64,000 nucleotides of DNA from positions 671,615-735,614 of the forward strand of contig NZ_JABRWJ010000005.1 of NCBI RefSeq assembly GCF_013266755.1, read 5' to 3'. Positions 59,819 to 64,000 of this stretch are shown piece after piece (the stretch's first letter is position 1; each line of letters starts with the position of its first letter). Origin of the DNA: Pseudaquabacterium terrae (GTDB lineage Bacteria > Pseudomonadota > Gammaproteobacteria > Burkholderiales > Burkholderiaceae_C). The notes beneath the pieces were generated by a model, which ran no database searches, had not been told where the DNA came from, and saw nothing but the letters and a program-made list of their open reading frames with translations. The position numbers were made by a program, and so were the translations under genes.

Positions 59819-59983
59819 TCAAAGCCCCAACATTGCCTGCAGGACGTTCTTCAACCATTCCCAGAATGACGGCGCTGCGCGCGAGCCGCCTCTAAGTCGG
59901 GTGACGAGCAACCAAGTTGCATAGACGATGATCGTCAATGCCGCAACGACCCCGAGCACCACCGCGACAAGATCCATCAGCAT
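59819..59983 (-). CDS. 54-aa single-pass membrane protein coupled to the RHS gene
   Basis: A short gene found by reading past the RHS stop. It encodes MLMDLVAVVLGVVAALTIIV, then YATWLLVTRLRGGSRAAPSF and WEWLKNVLQAMLGL. One membrane helix spans about 4-27, followed by a basic turn and an amphipathic Trp-rich helix. The RHS stop and its ATG share TGATG (59985-59981), so translation is coupled. This position is that of an immunity or chaperone/holin-like partner of the toxin. No homolog family is known to me. Confidence 0.65.
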   Translation of the reverse strand: MLMDLVAVVLGVVAALTIIVYATWLLVTRLRGGSRAAPSFWEWLKNVLQAMLGL

Positions 59984-62900
59984 CAGAAGTAACCCGCCTC
60001 ACCCAGGAATTTCCCCCAACCCTGGTCTTGAATGTACTCCCACGGGTTGGCGTACTCGCCCGCATCATCGTATTGAGTGCCGCCTGGCAACAAGCCCTGC
60101 AAGTTCTTCCACGAAGCCTTCCCTGGGCCTTCACACATGGCCTCCCTCCACTGCGTCATCGAGCGGTCCCACGCAGCTTGCGAGCCCTTCATGTTCCACA
60201 TCGCCCACGCCACCAAAGCCGCTGGCGGAAGTGCCCCGACACCCGTCGCCGAGGCCGGTGACAATCCGGCTGCAATGGCGACCTTTACGCCTGCCGAAGC
60301 GGCTGAGAAGCCCGCAATTGTTGCATTGCCAAGAGCCACTCCGGCCTTTACGGGATTTATTCCCTGACACTCACAGTCCTTCGACTTTCCCGACGAGCCA
60401 CGATGTGACGCCGAACCACCACCACCGACGCCCATCAGGCCAAGCGGATCAGTCAGCGTAACCGGACTGTTGTTTACATAGCCGTACAGATTCGAATCCC
60501 CGCCTCCGAACCCAATCGGATCCTTTGCGGTCCACCGTCCAATGCCCGCATCGTAATCCCGCGCCCCGAACCGCACCAGCCCCGTGTCCTTGTCGTACAG
60601 GCCGCCAGCAAACCCGAATGGCTGGAACCCCGGATTGCTGTCCGATGTCACGCGCCCCCACTCGTCGTAGTCGATGCGCTGCGCCACTGCCCCGGTGGCC
60701 GTGTCCGCCACGAGCCGTACGCTGCCCAGGTGGTCCGTCACGATCCGGTACGTCGTGCCTCCCTTGACCATGTACTCCGGCACGTTCGCCTTCTCAGCGT
60801 AGGTGAACAGCGCCACCGTCGCGCCGCTGCCGTCGAGTTCCGCCGCGATGCGCAGCTGATCCTGGTACACGAAGCCCTGTACCAGCGTGCCGTTCACCTT
60901 CTTGCCGATCCGTCGGCCGCTACCGTCAGCCAGGTAGGCGATCTGGCCGCCGCCGGGCAGCGCCACGCTGCGCAGGTTGCCGAAGGCGTCGTATACGTAG
61001 CCGGTCGTCTGGGCGCCTTGCGCCTTCTGCTGCAGCGCGCCGGCAGCGGTGAACTGGTAGCTCGTCGCCCCTTGCGACTGAATGCGGTCCTGCGCATCGA
61101 AGCTCGCCACCAGCGCGCCGTTCTCGTGCGTGCGGTTGCCGTTCGCGTCGTAGCCGTAGCTGGCAGTCTGCGTGCCGTTGCGTTTGACCGTCTGCAGGCG
61201 GCTCGCGGCGTCGTACTCATACTCGTACTGCGTCGCCACGCCCTGAATGGTCTCCGTGCGGCTCGTCACCCGCCCGGCGCGGTCGTAGCCCAGTTCGCTG
61301 CGGTACAGGGTGCTGCCGCCGTGGCTGACGGTGAAGACGTGTGGCTCACCGAAGCCGCTGTAGCTCTGGGTCGTCGCGATGCTGCCCAGCGACGTGCCGG
61401 TCGCCATACCGTGCTGCGGATGGCGCGTGATGCTCAGCGCGCCGGTTTGCGTCAGCAGATTGTCGTTGTCGTAGCCGAACGCGGTGTCGACGCCGTTGAC
61501 CTTGTGCGACTGCACGCGGAAGTCGTTGTCGTAGGTCCAGACGATGGAGCCCGCGACGCTGCCGCTCACCGTCTGCGACTTCAGCAGGAAGCCGTCGTAG
61601 GTGAAGGCGGTCAGCGCGTCGGCGGTGCCGACCGATGCGAGCTGGGCACTTGTCGGCGAATAGGCCAGATTGATCGCATCGCCCGCGCCGGCTGACGGTG
61701 TGATGCTGGTCAGCAGCGACTTGCCGGGCACGTAGGCGTAGGCCAGGCTGCTGCCGTCCGGGCGGTCGATCCGGGTGACCTGCTTGTCCAGGTTGTAGTG
61801 CACCTCGGTGGTCGGGTTGGTGATGCCGGGGACCGATGGTGGCGTGTAGTGGGTCTCGAGGTCGACCTTGTTGTATGTGAAACCGTGCTCCGGCCGGCCT
61901 GGCGGTGTCAGACCTGCCAGATTGCTGTTCGGGTCGTGGCCGACGCCGAGCTGGCGGTTTCCGGGCAATGTGACCTGCGTGGGACGACCGATCAGGTCCC
62001 GCTGGTAGACCACGCTTTGCGAGAGGGCGTCGGTGACGGTCTGCAGTCCTTTGGCATCGTACGAGTACGTCAGCGCGCGCTGGGTCGCGCCACTGCCTTG
62101 GGTGACGCTTTGCAGGCGACCCTGAGGATCGTAGGCATAGTTGATGGCGTCCAGTCCGCCCACCTGCACGACAGTGGGTCGCCCAGCGACATCGGTGCTC
62201 ACGATGCTGCTGCGGCCCACGGGCGTCGTGTAGGTCGTCTGGCGCGACGCACCGTCGTACACCTCGGTGAACGGCCTGCCGTTGAACTTCGTCGTGGTCG
62301 TCTCTTGAATCAAGGTCGTCGGATCGTTCCGCTGCTGCAGCGTTGCGGTACGAGTCGTCTCGATCGCGGCACTGATGCCCGAGGGCACCCTGATCGTCTC
62401 GTTGCGCAGCGGCGCCTGCATGCCGTAGCGCGGATCGGCGTGCTTCGACTGCGTCGTGACGGTACCGTCGGGCGCCGCAATCGTCGTCGTGCCGTCGGGC
62501 TTGCTGGTGATGATGGTCTTCGTGCCATCCAGCTCGGTGTTCTCGCGCCGCTCCCCGCCTGCGAGCAGGTGTTCCACGCGATACACCTTGCTGCGGCCCA
62601 GCGCGCTGTTCAGCGTCACGGTGAATCCGTTGGCCTGTTCGGTGCGCGAAAGCTGCCAGTAACCTCCTGCCGCGTTCTCGTCGCGCGTGAGCCGATCCTT
62701 CGCATCGTACGTGAACGTCGATGCGTGGCCGCGTGGCCTCGAGAATGTCTGCATATGTCCGCCGGCGGCGTACTCTGCGGTGTGGCTCTGTCCGAGCGGG
62801 TCGGTGATCTTGCGCAGCCAGCCGTTGCCGTCGTAGTCGAGCGCGGTCTGCTGCTCGAGCGGCCCACGGATAGCCGTGGCACGGCCGGTGCCGTCGCGCG

Positions 62901-64000
62901 CTATCGTCACGACATTGCCGTCGGCGTCCGTGATCGTCGTCAGCAGGCCGTTCGTGTAGCCGAAGGTGCGCAACGCGGCGCCGGTACGCGTGTTCACCGT
63001 CTTCAGGTGGCGGCCCGACTCGTCGAAATGGTAGTGTTCGCTGGCGTCGGCAGACGCGATGATGATTCGGTCCGCGACATAGGGCGGCGTCTTTCCCTCG
63101 AGAAGCGCGATGCTCTTTCCGTCGGCAATCGCAAGGTCGCCGGACGGCATCAGCGCGACACCGATGTAATCCCCGAAGAGCTGCGCCTGCGTGGCGTATG
63201 ACTTCAGCGCGCCGCTGGTGCCGCCGCCTGCGATCGTCGTGATGATGCCCGTCTGCGGGTCGACACGGCGCACCCGGCTGCCTATCCCATCACCGAGAAA
63301 CTCGCCGATGTAGACGGTTTCATCATCGTCGACAGCGATGTTCCAGAGGATCACCAATGCGTCCGTGGCCAGGACGCCATCTTCGAGCGATGTTCCACCG
63401 CCTGCGACCACGGAGATAGCGCCGGTCGGCGACAGCTTGCGAACCAGGTTCTTGCCCACGACGCCCCAAGTGTCGTCGTAGTAGGCTGGGTGTGGTGGCC
63501 GGCTGACAATGTAGATATTGCCGCTCTTGTGGGGGACAATTTGGTATACAGCACCCTCCACTACCGCAACGGTAGAGACGACACCGTCGGGACTGATCTT
63601 CCGGATATGCGCGCGTACGATGAAGGGATCGTCCGATGGATACATCAAACCATAGTTGTCATGGTCAGCCACGTACAGGTTACCCAGATCGTCTGCCCCA
63701 ATTGCACCGACATGAGTGAACTTGGCGGTGGTCAATGGCCCGTCATGTCGGGTCCTGTCGCAGGAGGGGCGCCCATAAGCGCAGTCCCAGTCGATCGTCA
63801 AGGTGTGGAGACGCTCTACTGTCGGGCGATCATCATAAACATAACTATCGATCTCAAACGAGAGCCGGTTAATGGCTGGTCCCTCGTCGTTTTGTGTGGA
63901 TCCAGGGTTGAGAATCGCTGGTAGTAGTCGAGCCCTGTGGGCAAGTGGGCAAGACGCGTCAGCGGCTTGTCCACTTGTCCATGGGGCCGGGGTGAAGTCC
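59983..64000 (-). CDS. NHL-repeat / YD-repeat RHS protein with variable C-terminus (5' end outside the window)
   Basis: At least 1272 residues counted from a TTG at 63801. The frame stays open to the right edge, so the gene probably starts outside. Parts in order: NHL-like repeats (LGNLYVADHDN, ISPDGVVSTVAV) about 1-240; YD/RHS repeats about 250-1050 (YDANGNRTHE, DGNVVTIARDGTGRATAIRG); RHS core with DHLGSVRLVADTATGAVAQR, FGARDYDAGIGRWTAKDPIG and YGYVNNSPVTLTDPLGL; then 150 variable residues with a hydrophobic Gly/Ala stretch and ending GWGKFLGEAGYF. RHS shells wrap C-terminal toxins. The toxic activity cannot be named. Three small genes follow. The first ~65 codons right of 63801 are less certain. 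Confidence 0.85.
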   Translation of the reverse strand, partial: DFTPAPWTSGQAADASCPLAHRARLLPAILNPGSTQNDEGPAINRLSFEIDSYVYDDRPTVERLHTLTIDWDCAYGRPSCDRTRHDGPLTTAKFTHVGAIGADDLGNLYVADHDNYGLMYPSDDPFIVRAHIRKISPDGVVSTVAVVEGAVYQIVPHKSGNIYIVSRPPHPAYYDDTWGVVGKNLVRKLSPTGAISVVAGGGTSLEDGVLATDALVILWNIAVDDDETVYIGEFLGDGIGSRVRRVDPQTGIITTIAGGGTSGALKSYATQAQLFGDYIGVALMPSGDLAIADGKSIALLEGKTPPYVADRIIIASADASEHYHFDESGRHLKTVNTRTGAALRTFGYTNGLLTTITDADGNVVTIARDGTGRATAIRGPLEQQTALDYDGNGWLRKITDPLGQSHTAEYAAGGHMQTFSRPRGHASTFTYDAKDRLTRDENAAGGYWQLSRTEQANGFTVTLNSALGRSKVYRVEHLLAGGERRENTELDGTKTIITSKPDGTTTIAAPDGTVTTQSKHADPRYGMQAPLRNETIRVPSGISAAIETTRTATLQQRNDPTTLIQETTTTKFNGRPFTEVYDGASRQTTYTTPVGRSSIVSTDVAGRPTVVQVGGLDAINYAYDPQGRLQSVTQGSGATQRALTYSYDAKGLQTVTDALSQSVVYQRDLIGRPTQVTLPGNRQLGVGHDPNSNLAGLTPPGRPEHGFTYNKVDLETHYTPPSVPGITNPTTEVHYNLDKQVTRIDRPDGSSLAYAYVPGKSLLTSITPSAGAGDAINLAYSPTSAQLASVGTADALTAFTYDGFLLKSQTVSGSVAGSIVWTYDNDFRVQSHKVNGVDTAFGYDNDNLLTQTGALSITRHPQHGMATGTSLGSIATTQSYSGFGEPHVFTVSHGGSTLYRSELGYDRAGRVTSRTETIQGVATQYEYEYDAASRLQTVKRNGTQTASYGYDANGNRTHENGALVASFDAQDRIQSQGATSYQFTAAGALQQKAQGAQTTGYVYDAFGNLRSVALPGGGQIAYLADGSGRRIGKKVNGTLVQGFVYQDQLRIAAELDGSGATVALFTYAEKANVPEYMVKGGTTYRIVTDHLGSVRLVADTATGAVAQRIDYDEWGRVTSDSNPGFQPFGFAGGLYDKDTGLVRFGARDYDAGIGRWTAKDPIGFGGGDSNLYGYVNNSPVTLTDPLGLMGVGGGGSASHRGSSGKSKDCECQGINPVKAGVALGNATIAGFSAASAGVKVAIAAGLSPASATGVGALPPAALVAWAMWNMKGSQAAWDRSMTQWREAMCEGPGKASWKNLQGLLPGGTQYDDAGEYANPWEYIQDQGWGKFLGEAGYF
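63938..63981. repeat. 16-bp inverted repeat near the right edge
   Basis: Left arm TGGGCAAGTGGGCAAG (63938-63953) and right arm CTTGTCCACTTGTCCA (63966-63981) pair along all 16 positions with two G-U wobbles when read as plus-strand RNA. The loop of 12 bases has a further CGC/GCG pairing. Each arm is itself a tandem of an 8-base unit. It may be a mobile-element end, an RNA hairpin or repeat-like extragenic DNA. It falls in the stretch where the RHS frame is least certain. Confidence 0.6.

Overview
The window is high-GC DNA whose gene families and gene order point to a betaproteobacterium of the order Burkholderiales, most like the Rubrivivax/Leptothrix/Methylibium group. The clues are secA next to an M23 peptidase and a DUF721 (DciA-like) gene, petABC next to sspA-sspB, hisI-hisE next to tatABC, argB next to a HAD phosphatase and slmA, a PEP-CTERM protein, and a glucose-type ABC system. 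This placement is inferred from synteny and family content, not from a marker-gene tree.

Left part (1-22 kb): the argJ 5' end; a small Cys-rich secreted protein; a PEP-CTERM protein in tandem with a subtilase; secA; an M23 peptidase; a DUF721 protein; an RTX/DUF4214 protein; tRNA-Thr(TGT); sspA-sspB; the cytochrome bc1 operon petABC; mscL; a DUF1631 protein; pdxA-Nif3; an S1C periplasmic protease; and tatABC. Most of this is housekeeping in compact operons with 4-nt stop/start overlaps.

Middle part (22-49 kb): hinT, a DUF4870 gene, hisE and hisI form the upstream half of the tat transcription unit. Then come a two-component system, an SPFH protein with an SH3-like partner, a glycosyltransferase fused to a degenerate HAD domain, and a small SPFH / membrane / ribbon-helix-helix / PEP-mutase-like operon with a palindromic operator. 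A frameshifted cytochrome c-P460 gene, a NUDIX gene and a DUF815 ATPase follow, then an Asp-box lipoprotein. Next is a sugar-uptake locus: response regulator, sensor kinase, LamB-type porin, gtsABC-like ABC transporter, MalK-type ATPase and an AGE-family epimerase. slmA, a HAD phosphatase, argB and a dmeF-like CDF exporter close this part.

Right part (49.8-64 kb), all on the minus strand: first, an 11-gene secretion/pilus-like operon in the order G-F-E-M-N-O-P-D plus three further pseudopilin-like genes. It combines type II secretion pseudopilins, ATPase and platform with a type IV pilus MNOP-secretin arrangement. Second, immediately upstream and co-oriented, is a large NHL + YD-repeat (RHS) polymorphic-toxin-like gene with a variable 150-residue C-terminus. 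It is followed by three small genes: a 54-aa membrane protein coupled by TGATG, and two unrecognised small proteins that could be immunity factors. Base composition drops around the small genes and the right edge, which fits transfer. The RHS module and the hybrid secretion operon are the best candidates for something undescribed.
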